Source: Cryptococcus deneoformans JEC21 (lineage: Eukaryota > Basidiomycota > Tremellomycetes > Tremellales > Cryptococcaceae). Taken from it: a stretch of DNA of 64,000 bases. The stretch lies in NCBI RefSeq assembly GCF_000091045.1, contig NC_006693.1, positions 420,799-484,798 of the forward strand, given 5' to 3'. Below the pieces are notes generated by a model. That model did not search any database and had not been told where the DNA came from. It saw only the letters and a list, made by a program, of their open reading frames with translations. How positions within the stretch are numbered: position 1 is the stretch's first letter; each line of letters opens with the position of its first letter. This document shows, one piece after another, positions 21,567 through 33,457 of the stretch. Position numbers and translations under genes: made by a program.

Positions 21567-24258
21567 ATGCTTTTGAAGTCAGCTATTCGCTGCAGGACCC
21601 CGTCTAGGTTGGCGTATGGGTTCAGTGTCTCTCGACACCTTTCCAACGTTGCAACGGCTAAGAAGCTTTGGGTGAGCATAACAGGCCCGGCGTTTGAACA
21701 TCGGCTCAAAGTTGCGTACTCCAGGGAGACAGCCTCGTCTTCTCTGAAGAGGTAGAGGCAGCACTGCATGCTCGCTCCCCAATTGTGGCGTTGGAATCAA
21801 CAATCATTACTCATGGCATGCCGCATCCTGTCAATTTGGAAACCGCGCAATCCGTCGAATCCATCATTCGCGCTTCTTCAGCTGTCCCGGCTACCATTGC
21901 TATTATCAATGGCAAGATCCATGTTGGACTAAGTTCCCGGCAACTCGAGGGAATCGCAGATGTTAGCACGGGGCTGGGCAAGGGATCGGTCAAAGTTTCA
22001 AGGCGAGATCTTGCTCCGACTTTAGCCCTTAGGAGGACTGGCGGTACCACGGTGGCAGGGACGATGTACATCGCCAACAGTGTTGGTATTCACGTCTTCG
22101 TCACAGGCGGTATTGGAGGCGTTCACCGTGGTGCCGAGAACAGTATGTCATCTGAGAGCAGCAGAGAACTGTCAAGCTAACACTTCCTTAAGGTATGGAT
22201 ATCTCTGCGGACCTCATTGAACTTGGACGCACCCCCATGGCCGTCGTTTGTGCAGGCGCAAAATCCATCCTCGACATTCCTCGAACCCTTGAAGTTCTTG
22301 AGACTCAAGGCGTCTGCGTGGCTACCTATGGAGGAAACTCCGAGTTCCCGGCTTTCTACCACCCGAGCTCGGGATGCGAGGTTAGTCCTTTGTCATAATA
22401 TTGGAATTGCACGTTTATTTTGTTCTTCAGAGTCCGTGGTCTGTACCGGATATCAAATCCGCTGCCAATCTAGTCTGTACGTCTGACATTTCGACCTTCT
22501 GGTGGATACATCAACTCACAAACCTTTAGATGCCTCTCTTAATCTTCCCACGCCTCTCAGTGCTCTTCTCGCTGTTCCAATTCCTTCCGAGCACGCCGAT
22601 GCTGGCCTTACGGTACAGAAGGCTGTCGAGCAAGCGGCACGCGAGTCTGTTGAACAAGGCATCGACAAGAGGGGTAAAGAAGTCACTCCTTGGTTGCTGA
22701 AGCGTGTTGGAGAGCTTACTAGGGGTACTGCATTGGGACTTAGTGGGTATTTCGGCAATCGACTCAGGGTGTCTTACTGATCGTTTATTTTTTTGCAGAC
22801 ATCAAGCTTTATGAGAACAATGCCAGGATTGGTAGTCAAGTTGCGGTACAGGTTTCCAAGCTCTTCAGGGAACAGAAAGATGCATCCTCTGCCCTCTACA
22901 TCCCGGTCTCCTCATCAGAATCTTTCCCTAAGCCGGAGTTGAAGAATGAATCTCCCAAGCTCGCGCTACCCAACACATCTACTCAGTCTTCTCTACCTTC
23001 CCCCTCTACCCTCGTTTTTGGTTCTGCCGCGGTCGATCTCACTTCCACTTCAACGCATAGTCTCGCACCCCGCACAACCACTCCTGGAGAAGTGTTCGTT
23101 TCTCCCGGTGGGGTGGGTCGTAACATTGCCGAGGCTGCTCAAAATCTCCTTCCTCCTAATTCCGTTCAGCTTGTCTCTGCATATGGATCCGTCTCTGGCT
23201 CATCTGAAAGCGATACGACAGAGCCTGATGCTTTCGGGAAGCTCTTGCTATTTGAACTTGCAGGTGCCAACATGAGAGCAGATGGTCTTGTGGGCAAGGA
23301 AGGGCGAAATACGGCAGTTTGCAGTTTGACCTTGGAAAAAGATGGGGATTTGGTTGCGGGAGTTGCTGATATGGGTATTGTGGAAACTTTGACTGAGGAA
23401 TTTGTAAGGCCGCGTTTACGGCGAATGCTGCATACAAAAGTTGACATCCAATGTAGGTCGCACGAAAAATTGACGAGGAAAAGCCTGAGATGGTCGTCTT
23501 TGATTTGAATCTTCTTGAAGGGGTAGTCAAGGCCATTCTAACGGCGTGCCAAACCCTCAACGTCCCTAGTATGTCATCATCGTCATATAACGACGCGGTT
23601 TTACTTATTAAAAGCGTTTTTAGCATTTTGTGATCCTACCTCTACTCCCAAACTCCCTCGCCTTATTCCAGCTCTTAACATCCTCCTCCCATCTTCACCT
23701 TCCTTCCCTCGGCCGCTCACCCACCTCACTCCCAACCTTCTCGAACTTGACCTTCTTCATTCTCTCTTGAGCTCGTCTGCTTCTGACGATACTTCCTCCA
23801 TCACCTGGGAATTTATCAACTCCCTAGGGCTTGACGGGGACTGGCGTGCAAAAGTCGAACGGTTCACCAATGTCAATGGAAGAGAGTGGATCAACGTTAA
23901 CGGGGTCGTTCAAAAAATGGTTTCTTGTCTTCCTTATGTTGCTTCATTTTGGGTAAAAGCTGGACAAAGAGGACTTTTGCACCTCCGAATGACATCGGTG
24001 CCTCCTCAGCCATCACCTGATACACTGGTTCATCCCCTCGCCGGACAGCACCATGGGAAATACTTGGCTTTTACGCATTACACGCCCCCCGTTATCAAAC
24101 CTGAAGAGATAATCAGTACGACAGGAGCGGGAGATACATTGGCAGGTGGGTTAGTAGCTGGTTTGGTGGGCGGCAAAGGTGAGCCCGAAGAAATTTGGGT
24201 TAGAAGGGCTTTGGATCGTGTGGGGAGAAGTCTCAGGAATCGACGGGCTGTTGGATAG
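21567..24258 (+). CDS. Fused pseudouridine-5'-phosphate glycosidase and pseudouridine kinase
   Basis: The two activities together break down pseudouridine: the kinase makes pseudouridine 5'-phosphate and the glycosidase splits it to uracil and ribose 5-phosphate. The N-terminus [20 protein letters not shown] is basic and likely a mitochondrial leader. After one intron the glycosidase begins with [20 protein letters not shown] and [12 protein letters not shown]; its core includes [15 protein letters not shown] and [15 protein letters not shown] segments and [13 protein letters not shown]. The second half is a pfkB kinase: [10 protein letters not shown] near its start, [32 protein letters not shown] and the anion-hole motif [12 protein letters not shown] with the catalytic Asp. 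Bacteria use two separate genes; this one-chain order is known in many eukaryotes. About seven introns. The gene converges with the next one at a distance of 109 bp. Confidence 0.9.
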
Positions 24259-24367
24259 GTTATTCCGATAGTAGCTTTGTTTTTGGGAACAATATGGTTG
24301 CATTTCATGGACATGCGCTGCAGATATTCTCTTGACAACGTAGTTTGATCTCTCATAGTCATAATCT

Positions 24368-25670
24368 TCACGCATCACCTTCGGCATCGCTCTCCTCGAT
24401 CTATCAAGCCGATTCAATGTCAGCGTGTCAACTCAAAAATCATCTTGCCAAAAGACTCACATCACTTTCATTGGCCTTTTTGGGCTGTCGAATTTCACCG
24501 CGAGGCGTGCTCTTTCCTGAATGAGATATACGCCTGGATGGGTTGATAGGAAAGATTTCAGGAAGACCCGAGACATCCTTCTCCTGCGGTTTGTATCCAT
24601 TTTCTTTCCCAATAGCAGACCTACTTCAATTTAGCATGGGGGTTTACGCCTATGGATTTTCACTCACCTCGCCCAGAAGAACAAGGAATGCCCAATACTC
24701 GGGTTTTGCTCGTTGAAATGCAAAACGGGACTTGTCCAACCATGGGTCCTATCCTGATTGAAGTACCCAAACGTCCACCTTTGCCAATCGGTGAGGACAT
24801 AGTACTGGCATCCCAGGCGTTTGGAAGCTCCCCAGGCTCGGCTCCAGTACCAAGATGCCTTTGAACGGGTTTCATAGCGGTATGGCCCTGATACCACATA
24901 TTCTTCCCAATCGGCCGTGGTGAAAGCGGAAGAGTTGATGGTACGAACGACGAGCTTGACGTCATCGGAGTCTTCACGCATAAGGAGGAACTCTCCAGAG
25001 CCTGCAATTTCATGAGTTACTGAGGCGGAAGGGCGTCTTAGGGCAGGTTACGTACCCATTGGCGATTTACTGAATCGGAACTTCCAACCTTTGGTCTTCA
25101 TTTCTCGCTGGTTGACTACTTCCAGTTCTTCCCCACCATCACTTTCATAACCAGCTTTATCAAGGGCTTGGGGCCCCGTGGTTTTCAAGTCAGCGGGATC
25201 AGCATCGAGTGCTGTGAGTGCAGCGGAACAGGCTGCAAGAGGAAGTACAGAGAGACCTTTAGATAATATCAGTGATAAGATATGAAGTAAAAGCGCACTC
25301 GAAAAAACTTATGACTTACAGGTTTGGAGGTCGCGAGGAGTCTTAAGGGGGTTCGGAAGCTTGCTGTGAACCTGGGCGATTTTGGGGTACTTGAAACTGG
25401 GGTGTGGTTGAACTGGCTTATCAGGGATAGTCTTCCAGACTGGTGGAGGGAACGGCACAAGCATAATTAGATCGTCGTGAAAGCAGGGTATCGAAAGAAC
25501 GTACAGTTGGCTACTTGATCTCCAAAGTCTTCAATCACTTGAACGCCCGTTAACAAGCCATCCCATTGTGCTCGAGGGCCAGTGCCGCCTGTTCCAGGAG
25601 GATACTGTTCTCGTAGATGGGGTAACGCTTTGCCGAGGTACTTGTGGAGTTCAAACGGAGGTTGCGGCAT
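24368..25670 (-). CDS. Unrecognised protein, about 350 residues
   Basis: The spliced model starts MPQPPFELHKYLGKALPHLR and ends ESDAEGDA-stop. The central part is globular and rich in aromatic residues (ADWEEYVVSGPYRYETRSK, SWYWSRAWGASKRLGCQYYV, LTDWQRWTFGYFNQDRTHGW, then LFFWARSA). The C-terminal tail is charged and low-complexity. There is no signal peptide and no transmembrane segment. Introns are 50-75 nt with normal borders, for example the donor after QVANC/F and the acceptor before WKTIPDKPV. The density of Trp and Tyr suggests a folded ligand- or protein-binding domain, but I cannot name it. The convergent position next to the pseudouridine gene says nothing about function. Confidence 0.7.
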
Positions 25671-26967
25671 TGCTGTATCTTTTCTCCTATTAGTGGAGGG
25701 TGTAACGAAGAGCTTTTCATTGTATTGAGATGGCCCTGCTTAAGTACTAAATACGGACAGTGTACGCAAGGCCGCCGGTTATTCTCGGGAGGCCGGTTCC
25801 GTAGGATGCCACCCTTGCAGAAAGAATCAGTGAGATCATTTTTATTGGAATACATATTCTCCGAACAAACCCGATCCCATATCCCCATACAAAAACACCA
25901 CAACAAGTCGTGGATTGTGCATCATGATCTGATAACCCATGGACCATGGGATGGCCCCAAAGAGAAAATGAGATACTGTCTATCATTGATCAATGATCGG
26001 TGATAATAAGATGTGAGGTAGATACTGCTAAGTCGAAGGCTGCTTCTTGATCACTCCTCCTAGTGCGTGCTCGATTTGTAGTTCTTAATATCGAATAGTA
26101 AACCGATCCTCGAATGGCTCGAAATGCCTAGTTTCTAAGTGGATGATGTGACAGCGGTGGCTGATAACTTGTCGGCAAGCTCGGACTGGGCGGCTTGTGG
26201 TGGTATTCAAAAAGAGGTGTGTCCCTGCGGGGTCCCGCAATTCATCTTTTATCGTTATCTCCATGCATTTTTAGGGATTACGGTGGCGGTCTACTGGAAA
26301 GATCGAGCGCATGCGCAACTAGGATGCCCATACCAAAATAGAGAATGAAAATTATGGGCTGTACGAGCGAAGAAGGCGTGTGCAGCATAAAAGGAGTGAG
26401 TACAACGTACAAACCATAGCCTGCACATACAGCACGATGACGCAAGACCTGCCGAGAAAGAAGTTGCACTACTGGAGGAAAGGACGTGCCTTCTTGTGTT
26501 TGGCCCGCACGCCTGCACGAGTCATCACCGTACCAAAAATCTTCCTGCACTATTAATATCTTTCACCTGCGATAGTATAATATAACACGCATTAGCAGCG
26601 AGCCGCCCTCACTTGTCGAATATACCTGCAGGAAGCACCGTTCTCGTCTTTGATACCCTTTCGACCACAGATACGTCACCGCCGGCGGGCAAAAGCAGTT
26701 TCAACGCGTCAGGAGTAACGAGTCGAAGGACTGCCCAAAGGACCCCCTGTATACTTTCAAGTCAGCAGAAACACCTCCTGCAGCGCCATCCCATCCGCCT
26801 TCCTCTTCCCCTGCATTTTCACGCTTCATTCATATACCCAACGGCCTTTCCTCACAAATCCTCTCTCTTTTTCCACAATATTTTGTCTCCTCCTGCAAGT
26901 ATCCTATCGGCATCCCACAGGGACATAGTACACCATTCAACCGGCAACTACCAGCTACCACACCATC
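25671..26967. promoter_or_regulatory. 1.3-kb divergent intergenic region
   Basis: No reading frame here is convincing. The open frames at 26278-26550 (minus) and 26613-27074 (plus) have no splice logic, and the second runs into the next gene in another frame, so it is probably its 5' UTR. The length suggests regulated promoters for the two divergent neighbours. Confidence 0.45.
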
Positions 26968-28577
26968 ATGTCGGTGGTGCCCAAGTGCGACGAGACTGGC
27001 TGCACCGACAACGCCATCAAGGTGAACAGCCGTTGCCGTTTCTGCAAACTGAGCTTTTGCTGGTCCCATTTTGAGAACGAGACTTCTCATCCCTGTTTGA
27101 CCGCGTCGCACCCCGAAACAAATAGGGACGGGTTCGAATTCGAGAAGGAACCCGAGGTATGTAACTCAGAAAGGTGAACAAAACAAAACGAATCATACTG
27201 ACCCATGAAAGGTGTCTGAAATCTTGCGGTACCTCGATGTCCACGCTATCAAACACGAAGTCGAGTCTATATTTCCTGGGCACATTTGCAACTATGTTGG
27301 CAAACCTCAAATATGGCAGGAGCTTCCACGTCTGTGTGGAAATTACAATTATCATATCGTTTTGGGCTTTGCAGATGGGCAACGGTGGGCTATGCGGATA
27401 CGGTTAAAGCAGAAAAAATACCTGCCCCCTCAGGCGCTGACGGCCAGCTTGGAGAGCGAGATTGCTACAGCCCGGGCATTAGAGGACGCAGGTTGTGCGG
27501 TACCGAGAACATGGGAAAGACCTAAAGATAGTCAATGTAGGTGTCATCGTACCGTCGTCGTACCTCTGTGTGAGTCGTAGCTGACCCAGAGCAGTATCCA
27601 AGTCCTTGGCATATTTCTATCAAGAATTCGTTCCTCAAGGTGACTGTACCATATATACACTGTGGACAGAACCATTTAACCAACAAACCAAGATCTTCAT
27701 TCGAAATTATGCCAAATTCATGATTGGCCTCGAAAAAGTCCACTTCAACCAAATGGGCTCTCTCACCCTCACTGAAGACGGCGACGTTACTGTGGGACCC
27801 TTCATCGAAAAGCGGACAACAATTGACAATCCTCCTTATTTCCTCGGCCCGTTCCGTACTGCCAAAGAAGCTTATCTTGCTATCATTGACGTAAGACTAC
27901 AGCAAACGCTAAATAGGTCTCGTTACAAACCTTCAAGAGAACTGTTACATTACTTGGTATTATTAGAAGTACGGTCGTTGGTCAGTAATTGTGCCGAGCT
28001 GGACAAGGGTCCGTGGTATGTTCGCCATAATGAGGATGACACAAACTGCATACGGGTGACAAGTGGTGGGGCAATCACTGGGATCATTGACTGGAAATGG
28101 TAAGTTATGAATCCATTATGTCAAATTCCCTCATCAATCCTGACATTGTAAATCAGGGCTACCCTCACGTCCAAAGGCGGTGCATTCGCTGCCCCATTCT
28201 GCTTTCCTGACGACAAGTACTCTGAAGGCCTAAACGCCCTCGGTGTCCGCGAGCTCGCCCTGATTGAAGCTTATAGAGATCTAGGCCGACCCGAGTTGGC
28301 TGATCTCGTTCGAACAGGTCGAAAATACCACCGCCTATTCGACGTCCTCTTCCGCGAATGCGTAACCCTCACAACGCTCAACGCTCTCCGTCGAGCGTTC
28401 CTTGGGCTGCCTGATGGGAAACAAGGGTTACCACAGACTTTGAAAGAGTGGATACAGGTTGCGAAGCAGAATTATAGCACGGATGAGCATCTTGAGACGA
28501 TGCTCGCGAGGAGCGAAGAGTTTGTGAAGAACAGCAATCAGTCCGCGATGTACAGTGAGCATTGGGGCTTGAAGTAG
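26968..28577 (+). CDS. AN1-like zinc finger fused to a phosphotransferase (APH-type) domain
   Basis: Residues 1-45 form a Cys/His cluster, CDETGCTDNAIKVNSRCRFC then SFCWSHFENETSHPC, with the spacing of AN1-type zinc fingers found in proteasome- and ubiquitin-linked proteins. The remainder has the aminoglycoside phosphotransferase/protein-kinase-like fold seen in large fungal families: a glycine-poor N-lobe (HIVLGFADGQRWAMRIRL with the likely ATP Lys/Arg), the acidic helix SLESEIATARALEDAG, the linker FYQEFVPQGDCT, the catalytic region RHNEDDTNCIRV and the metal-binding IDWKW. The catalytic loop does not match the canonical HxDxxxxN exactly (H-N-E-D-D-T-N). Introns follow EPE, the first base of the Leu after DSQ, and IIDWKW. 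Homologues of this combination exist in other basidiomycetes as far as I recall, with no known substrate. The start is the ATG immediately before the zinc finger. Confidence 0.75.
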
Positions 28578-29156
28578 ATGGGATGAGGATCGCAGGACTG
28601 GAAAGGGGGGGGAGTTCAGTGGTGTGACAACGATAATGTTTATGGGCTAGGAAACTTCTCACGACGGAGTTGAGTAACCAGCGGTCGGAGGTTGAAGGAG
28701 ATAGTTTGTTCCTTCACATATAAATCTTTTCATGATCCGCATGACTTTTAACGTATATAGTCTTATTGTCACATATCACATATTAGAGCGTGGTCTACGC
28801 TCTTGCGACGTATTATATGAATCTTTCACTTTACGGGCTACGCGTGCCAAGAATCGGTTCCAAAAAAAAGACAATGATAATAGGACAAGGAAGTACGATT
28901 AGTACTGTAGATGAATGGATGGAAGTAGTATGTAGCGGCGTTCGCCGCTTTGGTTCGAAAAAGTTCATCCTTCCTGCTGCTCTACATATCTGCTATGTCC
29001 AACAAGACACTTGCTAGATTTGTACTTTTCTTTTGGATCATCTTCCGCACTCTATTAGACAAACAACGCATAAGCCTGTAGTACATCTCAATAATTGATC
29101 ACTCCTTCTATCAACACTATCGCTTAAGACAAAACGCCAAATTAATCTGCTTGAAT
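28578..29156. other. Tandem intergenic region
   Basis: This 579-bp segment should hold the 3' UTR of the preceding gene and the promoter of FAP7. I see no coding frame or RNA gene in it. Confidence 0.4.
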
Positions 29157-29881
29157 ATGACCACCCACCACCCCCGCGCACTTCCCATCGTCCTTATAAC
29201 CGGCACCCCAGGTACCGGCAAGACTTTGCACTCCCAACTCTTAGTATCTGAGCTCTCGGAGGCCGATTCGCCTATACCCATGAAACACCTCAACATTGGA
29301 GATATCGTCAAGGAACACGGATTTCATGAAGGATGGGATGAGGAATGGAAGTGCTGGATTGTTGACGAAGAGAGATTGTTAGATTGGATGGAGGAAGTTG
29401 TGAATCCAAGAGATGGACCGGCTGAGACTGGTATGTTCAAAGTTTATTTAGTGTTATACCCAGGGTGCGTTTTGTTAATAAACGAACATGGTAATCTTAC
29501 AGGGTTTGTTATTGATCACCATGATCCCTCGCTTTTCCCCGAGCGATGGATTGACCTCGCGGTCGTTCTCACTTGCGACAACGGTATCCTGCATGACCGC
29601 CTGACCGCACGGTGCGTACACGTCTCATTTATGCTTCATTGAATATCGCTGAAATCTCGCTATGAATATACAGTAACTACCCTGCCAACAAGATTTCCGA
29701 AAATATTACCGCGGAGATCATGATGACTTGTCTCAATGAAACTCGTGAATCCTATGCTGAGGAGATCGTTGTTCAACTTCAGAGTGAGGGTAAAGATGAT
29801 GGAGAAGTGGAAGAAAATGTCAGGAGGATAGCGCAATGGGCGGAGAACTGGAGACAAAATCAGCAGGAAGAGGAATCATAG
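29157..29881 (+). CDS. FAP7: Adenylate kinase-like ribosome factor Fap7 (AK6/hCINAP)
   Basis: Fap7 is a small P-loop ATPase that binds Rps14 and is needed for the final 20S-to-18S rRNA cleavage in 40S maturation. The Walker A motif is LITGTPGTGKT. It is followed by LNIGDIVKEHGFHEGWDEEW, FVIDHHDPSLFPERWIDL (the family's D-H-H segment), LTCDNGILHDRLTAR and NYPANKISENITAEIM. The true start is the ATG at 29157 (MTTHHPRALPIV); the TTG two codons upstream is not a plausible start. Two short introns lie after PAETG and LTAR. The length, about 200 residues, fits the family. The gene converges with NTF2. Confidence 0.93.
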
Positions 29882-30042
29882 ACATGTATGGGACATCGAT
29901 AAGATTGATGGACGCTCGGATTGTAGATGGTACCGATTGCTTGTCCGTGCTTCTTGTAGAATATATTATGTGCATTGATTCGTAATAAAGAGGTCTGATC
30001 CCACGGATCCTCCTACATCCCACTCCTGTAACAAGACACCGC

Positions 30043-30794
30043 TTATCCGTAGTTGCTGCAATGGTAATTTAGAACTTTCTCTCGCAACAAGCAGAACATG
30101 TAAAAACTCACAGCCTGAAAACGTCGTTGAAGACGAAGTAGCTGCCCCCTTCGGGTATCAACTAATTGAGTAATTTTGTCAGTAGAGTGCACATTTCGTA
30201 CCACTTGCTACAAAAACTTTGCATTCCTTTCCACGGACCCCCAGCCAATAATCTTCCGAGCTTAACATCAGAGGAATGGAACTCACATGGAAGACCTGAG
30301 TGAATTGGAGAGGGTTCTGGCCGTCGTCAACAAGCAATTGTCCGGTGACGAGCACGATAAGAGAGGCGACCTGGGGAGAAGATGGTTGGGCATCGATGGT
30401 AACTACCTTGTGTTGGACTTTTTGGAAGGGAAGGCTCTGCGAGATGAATAAATTGGCAAAAGTTCGAAAACGCGTTGTTTGATAAGTAATCTAGAAAACA
30501 TAGAGAACATTAAACAGTTGCTTACGACGAGCTTCTCTGTGATCGCGGCAGAGCCTTGTACTTGAGTAGACTCCCAGGTCATCATAGATGTGTCCCTCTG
30601 GGATTTAAAAGTCAGTGTTCAGAGCGAAAAGTTGCTACAAGGAGAGCCAACACACGTAAAGAGACGCAAGACCATTACGGTCGGAGTCGAACTGCTGGTA
30701 GTAGAACTCTGTGCATGTCAGCTCTGTAAGGCACCAGTACAACTTCCATGTACTCACGAGTGAACTGCTGGGCAATGGAGGTGGGGTCAGACAT
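30043..30794 (-). CDS. NTF2: Nuclear transport factor 2
   Basis: Ntf2 carries Ran-GDP into the nucleus and binds FxFG nucleoporins as a homodimer. The protein begins [12 protein letters not shown] and continues [76 protein letters not shown] and [10 protein letters not shown] direct read-through would stop right after FRL, but GTGAGT and a CATTGCAG acceptor join it to a 13-nt last exon giving FRLNYG-stop, the usual C-terminus of the family. I therefore end the gene at 30043, not 30108. About six introns interrupt roughly 124 codons. The upstream 522 bp is shared with the divergent GPI-protein gene. Confidence 0.93.
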
Positions 30795-31316
30795 TGTGGC
30801 GGCTGGAGAAAAAAGTCGAGAAGGACGATCGTAAACAACAACAGAAAGCACTGGACCTGAACTGAGGGCGGAGAGGAGAAAGCACAAGGGCATCCGCCGC
30901 TGGATGTGCCACTCTCGGCGTTACTGATTTGGTGGAGACGCACGTTGCGGACTGTCCCGATCCAACGAACTGAATGGTTTTTCCGCAAGATACGGCATAC
31001 GACGACGCGAGCCGCGGGAAGAACGAATCGCGATTTGTCGGATCCGCCTGGGCGCTGTCATGTTGTCCGTGCCTGGATAGTGATATTGACGCGACGACGC
31101 TTGACTTTTTTTCGCTGTGCAGGCCCTGGCGCGATATTTTAATTTCGTTGCGGCAGGGCCACTTTTGCTGCGTATAAAGTTGGTAATTTTGGCATCTTTC
31201 CGATTCACCATCGCTCCGCTCCTTTGTTAGATTTTTAAGACGCACTTCCTCTCCCCACAGCTCCCCGTAGCCCGCCTATACATTCCCCTAATCATTGTTC
31301 CGCATTCTTTCACAGC

Positions 31317-32761
31317 ATGTTCGCTGCCGCTGCTCTCGCTTCTCTCCTCTCCACCATCGCGGCGAATGCCGTCCCTTGCGTCCAGTTTGACTCGTCTTGG
31401 AACTTGTATGCTTTCGGAGGCGACCAGGATGTAAAGATCGGGGACAATAGCACCTGGAGCTGTGAGTAAAGTGTAGTTCTGGCGAATAAATTGTTTTGAG
31501 CATAGAGTAAATATTGACGTCAGCATTCGTAGCCCCAAGCACGACTCCCTTGTCTACCTCTGGCCGCCCGTAAGTTTTTCTTCGACTTGTAAAAGACCCA
31601 AAACGGGAAACTCTGACCATGCATCAGCCCATGGACAGGAAACAATACCCAATGTATTCTCTCCCAAACCAACAATGCTATGTACGTCATTGGCGGCGAC
31701 AGCGACGATCTGAGCGTAAGTGGTCTAAGCGCCGCAGTCAACACATTTGTCGTCCCGTCGCTAATTAGTAACGTATACAGAGCATCTACGTGTACGACTT
31801 TGCGGATGATTCTTGGTCTACTCAAAGTACTTCAAGGACCCCTTCAGATCTTGGAAATTCTCGTTCATCTACCGTGCTCGACCACGACACCAATGTATTC
31901 TTCACCCTTACCACCGACTCCGGCCTTTACCAGCTCGATTTGAGTAGCATAACAAATTCCGCCTCAAGCGATTCCCTCAGATGGGAGGCTGTTTCGGACC
32001 CCAGCTTTTCTGTCGACGGTTACACTGCCACTCTTGCCCAAGCTGCCAATCACGTTTTCTTCTTTGGTGTGCCGGGGACCGCCGCTGGCTCGGCCAACCT
32101 TTTCGTGGTGCACTACGCCTACTTTCAACCGGAAGCTCAGGCTTTCAGTGGCACTGCATTCCCCGATACAGTCGGTCAGGCCATCTCCATCCCCAACGTC
32201 GACAACAACGTTCCTTACTCAATGGTCTTCATTCCTGACGATTTCTCCGATACCTACATCGTCACCCACTGGACTGATCTTAGTAACTACTCTGTCACTT
32301 CTGACGCTCCTTTCGGTCTTGACCTCATCAACTCTACCCAAACTCTCCCCGCTCCTACATCTCAAGATTCCACAGCAGCTTATGCCGCTTCTCCCTATGC
32401 CATCGTCCAAGTTGACGCTGCCGGTGGCATCTACTACATGTCTAACCCCGTCCAGTCTGACTACACCGTTTCTTCTAGCGCGTCTTGGGAGAAGCTCGGC
32501 TACTCCTTAACTGGTCTGAACGATTCCGCTTCCAACAACTCTTCCTCGTCTTCTACCGCTTCTAGCACCTCTACTGCCACCGGAGAAGCTGCTGGCTCTG
32601 CTTCTGGTAGTGCCTCCCGCACTAGCTCTACCGACGGTGCCAGCGCTTCTGCTAGTAGCACTTCCAGCTCTAGCTCTGGGGCCGAGAAGATGACTGCCAG
32701 TGGCGATATCTTGGGTATCTCTATGGGTGCCCTCGCTCTTGTTGCTAGTATCCTCTTGTAA
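31317..32761 (+). CDS. Secreted, probably GPI-anchored protein with kelch-like repeats
   Basis: The N-terminus MFAAAALASLLSTIAANAVP is a clear signal peptide. Repeats such as NLYAFGGDQDVK and MYVIGGDSDDLSSIYVYDF resemble kelch beta-propeller blades, and further blades follow (VFFTLTTDSGLYQLDLSS; VFFFGVPGTAAGSANLFVVH). The C-terminal 80 residues are very rich in Ser, Thr and Ala and end with a hydrophobic tail (ISMGALALVASILL-stop), the pattern of a GPI anchor signal after an O-glycosylated stalk. Three short introns lie near the 5' end. A cell-wall or plasma-membrane surface role is inference from these signals; the specific function is unknown. The start is the first ATG after the AG-rich leader and gives the signal peptide. 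Confidence 0.8.
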
Positions 32762-33157
32762 AACGTCCGGACGATAGTTGGATAGAGGCCAGGAGCCTTG
32801 CTAATGAGTAGTAATAACTCGGTCCTTTGGTCAGTGAGCAAAGTAGTGGGGAGTTTAATCTGTACTATTATCTAGTGTCACAGGACATTGACGATAGCAA
32901 TTCAATGTTTGGTCCTTGCATCATATGAAACATTTATCTTTCAGCGCCCATGAGCGCTCTGCGAACGCCATATTCTTGCTTGTTGCATGTCATTTCTTTT
33001 CGCCCAACATTAATAATTATTGATCTTGTTGTGTCGTACAAAAAAAATGATGACGACAACTTGACTTGTTTTAGAGGTTTCTCAAGAGTAACATAGTACA
33101 ACCGGTAGCCGGCCATAAATAAAGAGTGATTGCAAGACAGTACGAGTAGTAAGTAGT
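32762..33157. other. 3' flank with no recognised gene
   Basis: This is mainly AT-rich sequence after the GPI-protein gene. It has no frame I can support. Confidence 0.35.
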
Positions 33158-33457
33158 TCATTCGCTCCAATTGATTTTCGACTTGTTTTGCATGTTGTCA
33201 GCCGCTTTCATGCTCAACAGCTCAGTCCATCCCTCTCGATAACTTCCTTCCGGAGGCATCATGACCCCCTGGCAATAACTCAATATGCCCTTCTGCACAC
33301 ATTCCACTCTCCCGATTGCAGGAACAATCATTTCTCCCGCTAACTTAGCTCACCAATCATCATTACGTCCATCGTATGTCAGGCTGTCATACTCGCCAGG
33401 AGTTTTCAAGTAAATGACAATGTCCACAGGATGGACATGTCGGACTCTAATAACCAT
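33158..33457 (-). CDS. Possible small gene (uncertain)
   Basis: Two minus-strand pieces read like protein. The upstream piece begins MVIRVRHVHPVDIVIYLKTP and runs into EYDSLTYDG. The downstream piece is CVQKGILSYCQGVMMPPEGS followed by YREGWTELLSMKAADN and ends INWSE-stop at 33158. A 60-nt intron with a GTAATG donor and a GAGAG acceptor would join them in frame, although neither border is strong; the better-looking donor a few bases further down breaks the frame. The product would be about 80 residues. The 5' end overlaps the first codons assigned to the next plus-strand gene, so one of the two starts may be wrong. The family is not recognised. Confidence 0.3.

Noticed and set aside
26613..27074. 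153-codon open frame before the AN1-like gene
   Set aside because: It overlaps the zinc-finger gene in another frame and has low-complexity composition; most likely the 5' UTR.
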